A stretch of 64,000 bases of DNA from Chryseobacterium taichungense (GCF_900109935.1 NZ_FOBV01000011.1:44356-108355); one strand, 5' to 3'; shown: positions 27,025-36,481, numbered from the stretch's first letter. Translations and numbers: made by a program. The notes: generated by a model from the letters alone, not told the origin.

Positions 27025-28527
27025 ATGAAGAAAATAAAAAATAGCTTTTTAAGCTATTTTATAATTATTAATTTATATAGCTGCCAAAAAGTAGATTTAG
27101 AAAAATCATTTCAAAAAAATGACATTAAAAATCCAAATAGTATGGAGAGAATTTTACAGAAACAAATAAGGAATGGTGCGAATCAGTATATCGAAGAAGC
27201 AGGAGTTGCAATTCCTTTATTTTTTGAACAAGAAGATATCGAAGTCGAAATTAATGTTGTTAATAATATTTTAAAAGAATCAGGGTATAAAATTCCGTCT
27301 GATAACGAGTTTAAAGAGAAAATAAAAGATATTTTTAATAGAGAAATTATTTATACTTCTAAAAATAAATACCTGTATATCAATTATCTTGATAAATGCA
27401 ATCATGAGTATTTAAATTATAAGAATAATGGTGTTGATTATTTTGGGACTTATATTATTAAAGAAAATAACTTTATTTCTGACTTTTTCTTTATTCCTGA
27501 GCTAATAAATTATCAACAAATATTTCCTCAATTAGTTAGCTTAGAAGAAAGTACTCCCACGGAAAAACGTGACAATAAAGGAAATTCAATTTTAATAGAA
27601 AAATGGAGTGATTTAGAGAAAAATACTGATAAGTCATATAATCTAATACTGCGAAGACAGCATAATGTACAAACAATCATTTTCCGTAATAAATATCTCT
27701 TCAACGACGAGAAAGCAAGTTTAGTTTGGCTCAAGTTTAATGACAAAACTTTTTTGGAGTCTTTGGTTAAGATTTTTGGCTATGTCAAAAATAAGGAACT
27801 ATTACAATGGGTATTAGAGAATAACTATAAAAACATAAAGGAATTTGAAAAAATCCTCTGGAACAAAAAATGCGACGGAAAAATAATTTTCAATAAAGAA
27901 GTAATAGATTTAATTCAACAGTTTCCAAAAGGAAAGCAGGAAGAATATTTAAATCAAATTAGCGCTTATATTCTGGAAGAGATGCAGAGAACAGATTCTG
28001 CATTAAAAAATGATTTTTCTCAAGAAGCCGAAATTTTAGGAAAACTAAGTTACTATGGGGAAAAGATAGGAGAAAAAATCGGTATGCCTTATCAATGTTT
28101 CAAATTTCTCACTATACATGAAGGAGGAAAAGAATTTGAGGAAGAATTTAAGAAGCAAAACTATTATAACATTCCGGATTTTAAACAAGTTTGGGATGAG
28201 ACGAAAACAGGAGGTATTTGGCTTCCTGGAATGGATGAAGCCTCTAATGATAATAACAAAAGTAAAGAACTGAATATTCTCCATCTCTTCGACCGCCCAG
28301 ATTTCTCAAGCTTTTCCCGCAAGGTCACTGTAAAAGGTAAAATAGAAATATGCTACAATACTTCAGGTTGGGATTTTATAAAAGTAGCCGGAACCACAGG
28401 ATATCTCCCGACAGAAGAAGCCGGAAAAGAAAAACAAGAAACAGAACAACCAAAACATAGCTTTTTGGCAGATGATGAGCCAACATCAAAAAAGAAAAAA
28501 AGCTTTTGGGACAGCTTGCTCAGTTAA
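27025..28527 (+). CDS. Large lipoprotein with a C-terminal SH3-like region
   Basis: A 500-residue protein from ATG 27025. This start gives a lipoprotein signal (FLSYFIIINLYSC); the longer frame from 26980 would bury it. The middle is helical and charged with no family I recognise. Near the C-terminus, KVTVKGKIEICYNTSGWDFIKVAGTTGYL looks like a bacterial SH3 strand set, then a charged tail ending KSFWDSLLS. The gene is AT-rich. Its place after a carrier fragment suggests immunity or a T6SS accessory role, but nothing in the sequence proves either. Confidence 0.6.
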   Translation: MKKIKNSFLSYFIIINLYSCQKVDLEKSFQKNDIKNPNSMERILQKQIRNGANQYIEEAGVAIPLFFEQEDIEVEINVVNNILKESGYKIPSDNEFKEKIKDIFNREIIYTSKNKYLYINYLDKCNHEYLNYKNNGVDYFGTYIIKENNFISDFFFIPELINYQQIFPQLVSLEESTPTEKRDNKGNSILIEKWSDLEKNTDKSYNLILRRQHNVQTIIFRNKYLFNDEKASLVWLKFNDKTFLESLVKIFGYVKNKELLQWVLENNYKNIKEFEKILWNKKCDGKIIFNKEVIDLIQQFPKGKQEEYLNQISAYILEEMQRTDSALKNDFSQEAEILGKLSYYGEKIGEKIGMPYQCFKFLTIHEGGKEFEEEFKKQNYYNIPDFKQVWDETKTGGIWLPGMDEASNDNNKSKELNILHLFDRPDFSSFSRKVTVKGKIEICYNTSGWDFIKVAGTTGYLPTEEAGKEKQETEQPKHSFLADDEPTSKKKKSFWDSLLS

Positions 28528-28545
28528 ATATTTTATTAAACACAA

Positions 28546-29472
28546 ATGAATCATTTACAACATATTTCATCCAACATTAACGCTCTACAGCACGATATCC
28601 GTGCAGAGGCTATCATCAATAATCTTATTGAAAGCGGTGGCTTAAAAGCCGATGAGTATATCATTCATAAAGAAGGACAGTTCGCACGAGCCTATCGTTT
28701 TGATGTACTCGATACTAAGGTTTTAATTGATGCTGACGAAACGCTTGTCTTCAATCTTTCACGGGATAGTATCTACGATGCATTACCCGAAGGCATATCG
28801 CACAGCCCAACAAACGACATTCCCGGTAAAGGAGTGGATACGATGATTCGGGAGCATACTGATCAGAAAAAACAACAAAAGGCCGCAAGGAAGTTTTTCC
28901 AGCCCTTTGAAAACGAAATATTTGAATACGGCGTAAAAATAGAGAACTTTGAAAGCAACTTTCTGTTTGAACTGAACGGAAGCAAAGCCCCAGACATGTT
29001 CTATACATTCTGGAATATCGACCGGGACTTTCCGCCCATGCTTATTTCAAAATTCATCAGGCTTCTTCCTTTTGCCTATAAGATTGTTGGAAACATTTCT
29101 CAGGCCAGCCACATTCTTTCTGCATTACTTGAAGAAGATGTAAAAGTAAATGAAAGACAATACCAGAAATACAGTGATAAAAACAACGAAACAATACTTG
29201 GAAGCAGTCGTTTGGGACTGGATTCCATTGCTGGAACGGAATACAATGATTATTCTGAACATATCGAAGTAAAGATCGGCCCTTTACAAAACTCTTCCCT
29301 TACAGACTTCATTCATGAAGGGAAAAAGAAAAAATTTACAGACCTGTTTTATGAATATTTCTTCCCTATCGAAATAGAGATTAGCACCATCATTCTTCTT
29401 CACGAAGAAGATGAACAATTTGAGATAAGTAATAAAACTGATGCTTTTTTAGGATATAATACATGCATATGA
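28546..29472 (+). CDS. tssG: T6SS baseplate protein TssG
   Basis: A 308-residue cytoplasmic protein matching the Bacteroidetes form of TssG, a wedge component that binds TssF and TssE. Visible signs are the FFQPFENEIFEYGVKIENFE segment near residue 120, the following LISKFIRLLPFAYKI helix, and a C-terminal region ending in FFPIEIEISTIILL. Its stop overlaps the tssN start (ATGA), marking the start of the core operon. Confidence 0.75.
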   Translation: MNHLQHISSNINALQHDIRAEAIINNLIESGGLKADEYIIHKEGQFARAYRFDVLDTKVLIDADETLVFNLSRDSIYDALPEGISHSPTNDIPGKGVDTMIREHTDQKKQQKAARKFFQPFENEIFEYGVKIENFESNFLFELNGSKAPDMFYTFWNIDRDFPPMLISKFIRLLPFAYKIVGNISQASHILSALLEEDVKVNERQYQKYSDKNNETILGSSRLGLDSIAGTEYNDYSEHIEVKIGPLQNSSLTDFIHEGKKKKFTDLFYEYFFPIEIEISTIILLHEEDEQFEISNKTDAFLGYNTCI

Positions 29473-30437
29473 GCAAGATTAAAAAATACTTTACCAATTT
29501 GCTTGACCCGCAGCTATTTGTTGTTACCTTAATAATGATTGCAATCTGCATTATCCTTACAATGATATTTGCACAGAAGACAGAAGAGTTTAAACAAAAA
29601 TACAAGTCCAGATTCTATATCTATGTTTTTTCATTTGCATTTGTTTATGCTATTATTGCTTTATTAGGCTATAACAAACTTTTTCAGGGTAATAATCTGT
29701 ATGAATTTATTTTTTACCAGATCTGCTCGCTCATCATCGGTATTATACATTGTTCTGCCTATCGTGCCTATTTCGAGAGATTCGGCTCCGGAAAACCGGG
29801 TAATGAATATCTTTTTGCCCTGCTATCAGTGTCCTATGCCGCCGTTCCGTTTATGCTTATTTACACGTTTTTGAACGGACCGGATCTCATGTATCTGATG
29901 CTGGGTCATTTCATCGTATTTTTTATTCCGACATTTCTTAATGATACTTTCAACCGGGCCATGAGCATCCCTCCCAAAGTGTATGTCACCTGGCAGTTTC
30001 CGGAAAATTATAAAGAAAATATCGGACTGTCTGATGACGAATGGAGAGACATGGTGGTTTTTACCTATATCATGGAAAAAGATAAAAATGCCAGGAAATA
30101 CAGTGTGTATAGGGCTAAGGGCCCGACAAGGATAGATTTCGGAAGGCTCTTCTATAATTTTGTGGCAGACTACAATCAGCGGCATCCGGGCGACCAGATA
30201 GAGATAGAAGACGAAAACGGACTCTTCAGCTGGGTTTTCTTTCTTCAGCCCAAATGGTATGAATCTACGAAGTATATTGATCCCAATCTCACCCTCTATA
30301 TGAACGGAATTGAAGAAAACAGCGTAGTCTTCTGTATGAGGACAGATCGGGTATTAAAAGACAACAAGAAAACAAAGGTTGATTTTGAATTTAACCAGGA
30401 GAAAGATCATCAAAATACAGAAAGAGATCCCGATTAA
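29469..30437 (+). CDS. tssN: T6SSiii inner-membrane protein TssN
   Basis: A 322-residue protein with about five transmembrane helices in the first 165 residues and a soluble cytoplasmic C-terminal half (VYVTWQFPENYKENIGLSDDEW..., FSWVFFLQPKW). TssN is specific to the Bacteroidetes subtype iii T6SS, in which the TssJLM envelope complex is replaced. ATG 29469 gives an ATGA overlap with tssG; ATG 29463 is also in frame. Confidence 0.85.
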   Translation: MSKIKKYFTNLLDPQLFVVTLIMIAICIILTMIFAQKTEEFKQKYKSRFYIYVFSFAFVYAIIALLGYNKLFQGNNLYEFIFYQICSLIIGIIHCSAYRAYFERFGSGKPGNEYLFALLSVSYAAVPFMLIYTFLNGPDLMYLMLGHFIVFFIPTFLNDTFNRAMSIPPKVYVTWQFPENYKENIGLSDDEWRDMVVFTYIMEKDKNARKYSVYRAKGPTRIDFGRLFYNFVADYNQRHPGDQIEIEDENGLFSWVFFLQPKWYESTKYIDPNLTLYMNGIEENSVVFCMRTDRVLKDNKKTKVDFEFNQEKDHQNTERDPD

Positions 30438-30534
30438 TTAGACATCATGAATGATGATACGTAAATCATTTTGAGAACAAATAAACAATACATTAAACTG
30501 AATATTAAACTTTAAACCTTAAATCATTTTTATT

Positions 30535-30921
30535 ATGCCAGTAAAGTACAACTTAAGCGAAAAAGGCAATCCGGGAAATCCCGCTGCCCCAAAGAAATTT
30601 TATGCTAATGCCAAGTCTTCAGGAGAGGTTACATTTCGCAGCCTCAGCAAAGAGATCGCCGCAGGCTCTACCACCGTGAGCGATACCGATGTTATGGCCG
30701 TGTTAAATGACCTTACCAAAGTATTGTCCAGACACCTGTCTGATGGTAAGATCGTACGTTTCGGAGACTTTGGCTCATTCCAGATCAGCTTGAGCAGTGA
30801 AGGAGCAGAAACTGCAGAAAAATTCAATATCTCTATGATCAAAGGAGCGAAGATCCTCTTCCGTCCAGGCATTGACCTGAGAGATATGCTTTCCACAGTG
30901 AAGTACGAAAAAGAAAAGTAG
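30535..30921 (+). CDS. HU-like DNA-binding protein inside the T6SS cluster
   Basis: A 128-residue HU/IHF-fold protein: MPVKYNLSEKGNPGNPAAPKKFYA is the N-terminus typical of Bacteroidetes HU-like proteins, followed by the helical part (SDTDVMAVLNDLTKVLSRHLSDG), KIVRFGDFGSFQISL and the arm. The final helix RPGIDLRDMLSTVKY is also typical. It sits between tssN and tssK on the same strand, directly before an array of palindromic repeats. A role in local chromatin or in regulation of the cluster is an inference. Confidence 0.88.
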   Translation: MPVKYNLSEKGNPGNPAAPKKFYANAKSSGEVTFRSLSKEIAAGSTTVSDTDVMAVLNDLTKVLSRHLSDGKIVRFGDFGSFQISLSSEGAETAEKFNISMIKGAKILFRPGIDLRDMLSTVKYEKEK

Positions 30922-30962
30922 TCCCTGCCAGAGCCTTCCAGTAAGGGCTTCGCAAGGCATCC

Positions 30963-31048
30963 AAAAACGTCGAGACGTTTTCCTGAAAACGTTTCGACGT
31001 TTTGACCAAAAGGTTTCGATGTTTTCACTAAAACGTCTCGACGTTTTT
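30963..31048 (+). repeat. Four palindromic repeats at 22-nt spacing
   Basis: Copies at 30963-30981, 30986-31003, 31008-31025 and 31030-31048 share the form AAAACGTYTCGACGTTTT. Copy 1 and copy 4 are exact inverted repeats of each other over 19 nt (AAAAACGTCGAGACGTTTT). Centre spacing is 22 nt, about two helical turns. The array may form a terminator or a multi-site operator between the HU-like gene and tssK. Confidence 0.85.
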
Positions 31049-31104
31049 TAGAACACCAAGAAGGAAAAAATTTATACCATATATTAAAAACTAAAAAACA
31101 TTTG

Positions 31105-32265
31105 ATGATAGAAAAATTAACGCACTTTCCGGTCAACTGGATAGACGGAATGAAGATCAATAAAACGCACTTTACCACTGTACAGGATTTTGTGAGTGAT
31201 ACGGTACGGGACGCCGTAGGAATTCACACTTCCATGATCGATTATGGACTTTTGCCGGTACAAAATTCAATAAAAATTAATCTGATCATTGATAATCATA
31301 AGCTTCTCAGAATAAAAGTGGAAGAATGCCATGCCATCACCCCCAACGGATCAAGAATTGAGATCGGAGGAGGCACTTCAGAAAGCCTCAGCCTCTCTAT
31401 CCCATATCCTGAAGCGGTGCGTGAACTTAAGGAAAATGAAAATGTCGTTTTACTGGTGTGCATTTCTGTTAATCTGTTTAAAAGAACACCTTACGGAGAG
31501 CCAGATCCGGAAGAAAACCCGCCACGCTACCCCTATACCCATCCGGAATATTCACTTCACTTAATTTCAGAAGATGAATTAAACAACACCATCGGTCTTG
31601 GAAATCATCATCTTACCATCGGAAAGATTTTGGTAAATGCCGGAGAGTCGAAAATTGACCATAATTATATCCCACCTAGTCTCAACATTTCCAGTCATCA
31701 TAAGCTTCAGGAGCTGTATATCGAAATTGACCGGTTTTATGGGCAAATCGAACTGTATGCGACACAGATCTCTCAAAAGATTTATGCCAAAAAACAATCT
31801 AACAGCCTCGCGCTCATGATGGAAATAATATCTGATAAAGCTTTGAATTATTTAGGCTCGGAGATCAACCGCTTCCGTTGGATGTCACCACACAACTCAC
31901 CTGCAGGCATGCTGCTGTCAGTGGTAGCTTTCGCAAGAATACTGAAAAACTTTATAGATGCGCGTTCCGGAGCCGGCAAAGAAGAGCTTCTGAACTACTT
32001 TGCAGAATGGTGCAATGTAAGTCAGGGTGACTTTGAAACGCTGTTTTCAGATGTGATTAACTCCGATTATAATCATAATCATATGGACAGGATTATAGCA
32101 AAGATTATTCGTTTCATGAAAATGCTTGAAGACTTGTTCTCTATTCTCAGCAGACTGGATTACATCGGAAAAAAACGCGATGGAAGCATCTTCGTTTCGG
32201 AAAGCAGTGATGAAAAAGATGCGGTTATTCATGCTAAAAGAAGCAGGACTTTCCTGGCCGACTAA
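31105..32265 (+). CDS. tssK: T6SS baseplate protein TssK
   Basis: A 386-residue cytoplasmic protein of the Bacteroidetes TssK type. It begins with FPVNWIDGMKINKTHFTTVQDF, the TssK N-terminal signature, where VxWxxGMxLxxxHF is typical. A beta-sandwich part follows, then a helical middle and a C-terminal domain that would contact the membrane complex. TssK links the baseplate to the membrane complex. ATG 31105 is used; the in-frame TTG just before is not needed. It lies after the palindromic array. Confidence 0.85.
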   Translation: MIEKLTHFPVNWIDGMKINKTHFTTVQDFVSDTVRDAVGIHTSMIDYGLLPVQNSIKINLIIDNHKLLRIKVEECHAITPNGSRIEIGGGTSESLSLSIPYPEAVRELKENENVVLLVCISVNLFKRTPYGEPDPEENPPRYPYTHPEYSLHLISEDELNNTIGLGNHHLTIGKILVNAGESKIDHNYIPPSLNISSHHKLQELYIEIDRFYGQIELYATQISQKIYAKKQSNSLALMMEIISDKALNYLGSEINRFRWMSPHNSPAGMLLSVVAFARILKNFIDARSGAGKEELLNYFAEWCNVSQGDFETLFSDVINSDYNHNHMDRIIAKIIRFMKMLEDLFSILSRLDYIGKKRDGSIFVSESSDEKDAVIHAKRSRTFLAD

Positions 32266-32310
32266 TCTGAAGTTTAGAAGAAATAAAGTTATACTTAAAT
32301 ATTATAATTC

Positions 32311-32823
32311 ATGGAAGTTTTAAATAAAAGCCAGCGGAGAAGCGCCTATTGGTTTTTTGTATTATTTTTTATGCTCACCGTTTCGATACTTGTGGTTGCT
32401 GTCTTCTTCAATGCTTATTTTCCGTTTAAAGAAAACAGTCTTCTCAAAGCTGAAAATACAAGGATGAAAAAGGAAATGGAAACCCAAAATAAATTTTCTT
32501 TCCAGCTGGAAAAAGTAAAAGCAGCGGTAGATTCTATGGGGATGCCGAAACAGAATGACTTTTTTAATGAAAAGCTGGCGCTTTCTATCCTCGCCGATAT
32601 GTACAAACAGCTCCCAAAGGACACCCTGAAGAATAAAAACATGTACAACAATACCATTATGACGTACAAAGATCTGATCGATGCCAAGAAGCAAATAAAG
32701 CAGCTTTCAGGAAATCACGCTTTAATGGACAGTCTTAGTACGATCAATAAGATTCTGAAAGAGGAATATGATAAAATGAAAACCGATCTGGATGTGTGCA
32801 AACAGCTATACCAGGCTCAATAA
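32311..32823 (+). CDS. tssO: T6SSiii membrane protein TssO
   Basis: A 170-residue protein with a short cytoplasmic start, one transmembrane helix (about residues 14-36) and a periplasmic coiled-coil-like part (ENTRMKKEMETQ..., later KQIKQLSGNHALMDSL). This layout matches TssO, one of the envelope proteins unique to the Bacteroidetes T6SS. It lies 45 nt after tssK in the same direction. Confidence 0.78.
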   Translation: MEVLNKSQRRSAYWFFVLFFMLTVSILVVAVFFNAYFPFKENSLLKAENTRMKKEMETQNKFSFQLEKVKAAVDSMGMPKQNDFFNEKLALSILADMYKQLPKDTLKNKNMYNNTIMTYKDLIDAKKQIKQLSGNHALMDSLSTINKILKEEYDKMKTDLDVCKQLYQAQ

Positions 32824-32846
32824 CGAAAAGATAATAATGACAAGAT

Positions 32847-33401
32847 ATGAGATATTGGTTTTTATTCTACCTTTTATTGGGAACAGCATTCTGCAGTGCA
32901 CAAAATCAGGAGGCTGACAGCACTCAATATGCGCATTTCGATTGTGGGATTATCCAGACCAAACAAAAACTGGATAAGCTTTTTTTTGCCAGTGCTCCTG
33001 CAATTAAGCTTCGGGTCAATAATGATGAATTGGTTTATACCACATTTCAGCTCGGAAAAAGAAAAAATAAAATCTATCTCTACCTTAAAATACTAGCAGA
33101 CAATATCTGTATTAAAAATGATAGAAATGTTGATATCTACTTTAAATCGGGAGAGATAATCACGCTCAACAACGAATATCCGTTGAATTGTGAAGCATTA
33201 TTTGCCCGACAACTGAATAAAAAAGAAATCCGGAAAATCAAGGAAAATGAAATCTCTATGATCAAAATGTATACTTATACAAAGAATTATGAAATGTATA
33301 TCAACGACATTCAGAATCAGGATATTCATCATTATATTGACTGCTTATCGGAATATAAAATTAAGAAATCCGATGAAGTAAAGGCTAAGAATAAACAGTA
33401 A
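32847..33401 (+). CDS. Secreted protein of unknown function in the T6SS core
   Basis: A 184-residue protein with a signal peptide (residues 1-18, ending CSAQ). The mature part is beta-rich at first (KLRVNNDELVYTTFQLGKRKNKIYLYLKI, IYFKSGEIITL) and charged and helical at the end. I do not recognise the family. It lies 23 nt after tssO, so a periplasmic accessory role in the secretion system is plausible. Confidence 0.7.
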   Translation: MRYWFLFYLLLGTAFCSAQNQEADSTQYAHFDCGIIQTKQKLDKLFFASAPAIKLRVNNDELVYTTFQLGKRKNKIYLYLKILADNICIKNDRNVDIYFKSGEIITLNNEYPLNCEALFARQLNKKEIRKIKENEISMIKMYTYTKNYEMYINDIQNQDIHHYIDCLSEYKIKKSDEVKAKNKQ

Positions 33402-33437
33402 CATGAAGAATAATTAACCCTTATAATCACTACTGAA

Positions 33438-34136
33438 ATGAGTCCACTTCCTCAACTAAATCTTAATTTGGGTATGATCCGTGAAACAAATTCGGCGCTC
33501 CCTGAAGAAAACGGAGAACCTATAATCATCCGTACTGATTCGGAATTGAAAAAGCATACGATCACCCTTATCATTTCAGATCAGGAAGTTGGTAGAATTT
33601 CTCTCAAAATAGCAGAAAAGGAAATTGAAATACCCACTTATAAGTTAACAGTAACCGATGATAAAACCAATGAAACAGAGGTTTACCAAGTTACGAGAGA
33701 TACATTAACGTTTGTGAAAAGTAAAACCAGAAAGAGCTTTTTATCATTTTTGGGTTTTAAACAATTCGATAAAACCTCTTTTCTATATGAAAATATTGCT
33801 TTTGAACCTCAGCAGGAAGACATTGAAAAATTTGACATTTCAAAATATCGAAAATTAACCCCGGATATACTTACTTATGAGTTTGAAGGCAACGGGCAAA
33901 ACCTAATGCTTTACACGGGTGATATCAACAGTTTTAGCATACCGAAGCATATTGAAAAATATTTTATCGTTGTAGACGGAAATAATGGCAAAAGTTTCAT
34001 TGGAGATATTCTGTATCGCGAGAAGTTTTTAAAACTAACTCCAAAAGTGGAACTGCTTCTCATCAAAAGAAAAAGGATCGTTAAGCATTTCGAATATGAT
34101 GATAAGGGGAAAACAACAAAACTTATCTATTTATAA
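33438..34136 (+). CDS. Cytoplasmic protein of unknown function in the T6SS core
   Basis: A 232-residue protein without signal peptide or membrane segments, mostly beta-strand in character (HTITLIISDQEVGRISLKI, YKLTVTDDKTNETEVYQV). It ends a few nt before tssE. I do not recognise the family. Conservation next to tssE/tssF would be needed to call it a baseplate accessory. Confidence 0.7.
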   Translation: MSPLPQLNLNLGMIRETNSALPEENGEPIIIRTDSELKKHTITLIISDQEVGRISLKIAEKEIEIPTYKLTVTDDKTNETEVYQVTRDTLTFVKSKTRKSFLSFLGFKQFDKTSFLYENIAFEPQQEDIEKFDISKYRKLTPDILTYEFEGNGQNLMLYTGDINSFSIPKHIEKYFIVVDGNNGKSFIGDILYREKFLKLTPKVELLLIKRKRIVKHFEYDDKGKTTKLIYL

Positions 34137-34140
34137 CAAG

Positions 34141-34569
34141 ATGAAAGGAACTTACTACAAATTACCACTTGAGTTTGAAAGTCTGACGGCAAAAAAAGAT
34201 GCTGATAGAATCTCTTTAGATACATCCATTAGTCAGCACATTTTCTTACTGGCAACGACATCTTTCGGTGAATGTAAATTCGATGAAGCCTATGGCACGG
34301 AGATCTGGGAATTGGATTTTGACTTGCTGAAAACGGATAACAGTCTGAAAGATTTTATTTCAGGGGCTTTGAAAAAATCAATCCGCCTGCATGAGAAAAG
34401 ACTTCATTTAGAAGAGGTAGAAATAAGCATCCGTGATTACAATATTGGAACAGCCGGAAAAAACAGGATGAAAAAAAGAGTAGAAATCGGAATTAAAGGG
34501 ACCATACTGGAAACCAATCATCCTTTTGTTTTCAGAAACCACTTTTTTGTAGGGCCTCTTTCATATTAG
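34141..34569 (+). CDS. tssE: T6SS baseplate protein TssE (gp25-like)
   Basis: A 142-residue protein with the GPW/gp25 fold pattern: TSISQHIFLLATTSFGECKFDEAYGTEIWELDF (residues 29-61) carries the conserved ISQHxxLLxxTxxGExxxdxxYGxxxW core. Then come IRLHEKRL and a C-terminal strand pair. ATG 34141 is chosen, 4 nt after the upstream stop; the frame is open further upstream but overlaps the previous gene. Confidence 0.82.
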   Translation: MKGTYYKLPLEFESLTAKKDADRISLDTSISQHIFLLATTSFGECKFDEAYGTEIWELDFDLLKTDNSLKDFISGALKKSIRLHEKRLHLEEVEISIRDYNIGTAGKNRMKKRVEIGIKGTILETNHPFVFRNHFFVGPLSY

Positions 34570-34646
34570 AATTATTTCAATTAAATAAAAATTATTAAGG
34601 AAAAACGTTTAGAATTTTGCTTATAGATAAGTAAAGAAAACAACAA

Positions 34647-36473
34647 ATGAATCAGGAAAGAATAAAAAACAGGATATTGAGACGGGCAGCCCGCCTATGG
34701 GGATATAATGAACTGGAAGCAGAAAGTTCATTTGACCCTATCGTGGGCTTATTGCTTTCGGCTTGCGCCGCCGAACTGGAAAAGTTAGGATTTGAACTTG
34801 AAAGTTCAAGAGCACGGATTATTGAAAGAGTATTGGAGGTCATGTTCCCGGAAGAAGTTTCAGGCATTATTCCTGCAAGAACTGTTCTTCAGGTAATCCC
34901 GTTTGAAAACAATGTGAAAATATCACAATATAGCAGTTTTAAAACTTCCATAAGAAAACAAAATATATACAATCCGACAGAAAACACTGTTAAGGAAATT
35001 TATTTCAGTCCTTCTATAGAAGCGATCGCCACAACAGCAAGGTTAAAGTATTTTGCTTATGGCGAAATGCTTCATCATGTGGAAAATTTCTTCTTTGATG
35101 AAATGATTAGGAAAGCAGATGTACAGCTTCCCTCCGGTGAGCTATGGCTGGGAATACAGTCTGCAGATAAAGAAGACCTCGAAGATCTGATGTTCTTTAT
35201 AGACATCAACAATACATATCAGGATGAAATCTTCTTTCATTATCTGAAACAGGTAAAAGTATTTGTTGGAGCAAAAGAATATGTTTTTCTAGAAGGGTAT
35301 AATGTCGAAAGCGAAAACTTCAATCTGGATCGTATTATTACTCAGAACCATTCTGATCTAGATTATATCTATAGTGAAGTCAACCATTATTATCACAAAC
35401 ATTTTTTTACTCTAAAAGGAAAAATCGGATTTTCGGACAGGCCGGAAAAAGAGCAGCTGTTTTTGACAAACTTTCCCACCCATAAAGCCGGTAACGAAGA
35501 TGATATCATCTGGCTGAAATTCCAATTTTCTGAAGCTATTGTTCCCGAAATATTACAGAATGTACGGTTTGCCCTGAACTGTATTCCAGCTCTTAATATC
35601 CGAAACAAAAGCGTAACAAGAAAGATCACAGGAAAAATGAATATCATTCCGATTAATGAAGAAGATCATTTTCTGGATTTAGATTATGTTTCAGAAGAAA
35701 ATGGTCAGAGACTGGATATCAAGAATTATGAATCCGGAAATTCAGATGCTACGGCTCTTCTTAGAAATGGAGGGGTTTCGAGATTTGATAAGAGAAATGC
35801 TTCCGAATTGCTGCAGTATCTTTTAGAACTGATCAAAGATGAGACCGCTGCTTTTGCCGGTATGGGAGGTAATGTAGCTACCGAAATTTTAAAACAGATC
35901 AGTCAGAATTTAGCGTCATTACATCAGGTGGCGAAAGAAAAGGAATTCGTACAAACCAGCAATCCATATCTCATCATCGCTTCCGGAAATCCGGATGGAG
36001 ATTCCAGGTGCACCATCTCCTATTGGTCTACAGCCTCTGAAGAAGCCAATAATGTGAAACCAGCTACCATTCTGACAGCGGAAAGAAACGGAAAAAATAT
36101 ACTTAAAGAAACGGCCATAATGATACGCGCTTCCGTAGGAGGCCGGAAAAAACTTTCTCCTCAGGATAAAATTCTTGAATACCGAAGTGCACTTCTTACC
36201 CGTGGAAGAATTGTAACCATTGCCGATATCAGAGCTTTTGGAATGAATCATTTTAAAAATACCATTACGGGAATAGATGTTAAAAAAGGAACTAAAAAAG
36301 AAGTGTCCCTGAAAGGTGGATTTAGTAGAACCATTGATATATACGTCGTCAGAAATAAAGAACTTATAGAAACTATTCACGAAACTGAGTGGAAGTATGT
36401 ATGTGAAAATTTTTTATTAAAACTTAAAAATGTCTCAGCCAATATATATCCTTATCGTTTATTCGAAAAGTAA
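34647..36473 (+). CDS. tssF: T6SS baseplate protein TssF
   Basis: A 608-residue protein. The N-terminus has the TssF signature of a helix with ARLWGYNELEAESSFDPIVGLLLSACAAELEKL, followed by RVLEVMFPEEVSGIIPARTVLQ. The C-terminal half has RASVGGRKKLSPQDKILEYRSALLTRGRIVTIADIRAFG. TssF forms the wedge with TssG and TssE. Length is normal for the Bacteroidetes form. The start ATG 34647 lies 77 nt after tssE. Confidence 0.85.
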   Translation: MNQERIKNRILRRAARLWGYNELEAESSFDPIVGLLLSACAAELEKLGFELESSRARIIERVLEVMFPEEVSGIIPARTVLQVIPFENNVKISQYSSFKTSIRKQNIYNPTENTVKEIYFSPSIEAIATTARLKYFAYGEMLHHVENFFFDEMIRKADVQLPSGELWLGIQSADKEDLEDLMFFIDINNTYQDEIFFHYLKQVKVFVGAKEYVFLEGYNVESENFNLDRIITQNHSDLDYIYSEVNHYYHKHFFTLKGKIGFSDRPEKEQLFLTNFPTHKAGNEDDIIWLKFQFSEAIVPEILQNVRFALNCIPALNIRNKSVTRKITGKMNIIPINEEDHFLDLDYVSEENGQRLDIKNYESGNSDATALLRNGGVSRFDKRNASELLQYLLELIKDETAAFAGMGGNVATEILKQISQNLASLHQVAKEKEFVQTSNPYLIIASGNPDGDSRCTISYWSTASEEANNVKPATILTAERNGKNILKETAIMIRASVGGRKKLSPQDKILEYRSALLTRGRIVTIADIRAFGMNHFKNTITGIDVKKGTKKEVSLKGGFSRTIDIYVVRNKELIETIHETEWKYVCENFLLKLKNVSANIYPYRLFEK

Positions 36474-36481
36474 ATATTTTT

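Noticed and set aside
30963..31048. Possible CRISPR array in the palindromic repeats
   Set aside because: Only 3-5 nt separate the units, so there are no spacers; no cas genes are near.
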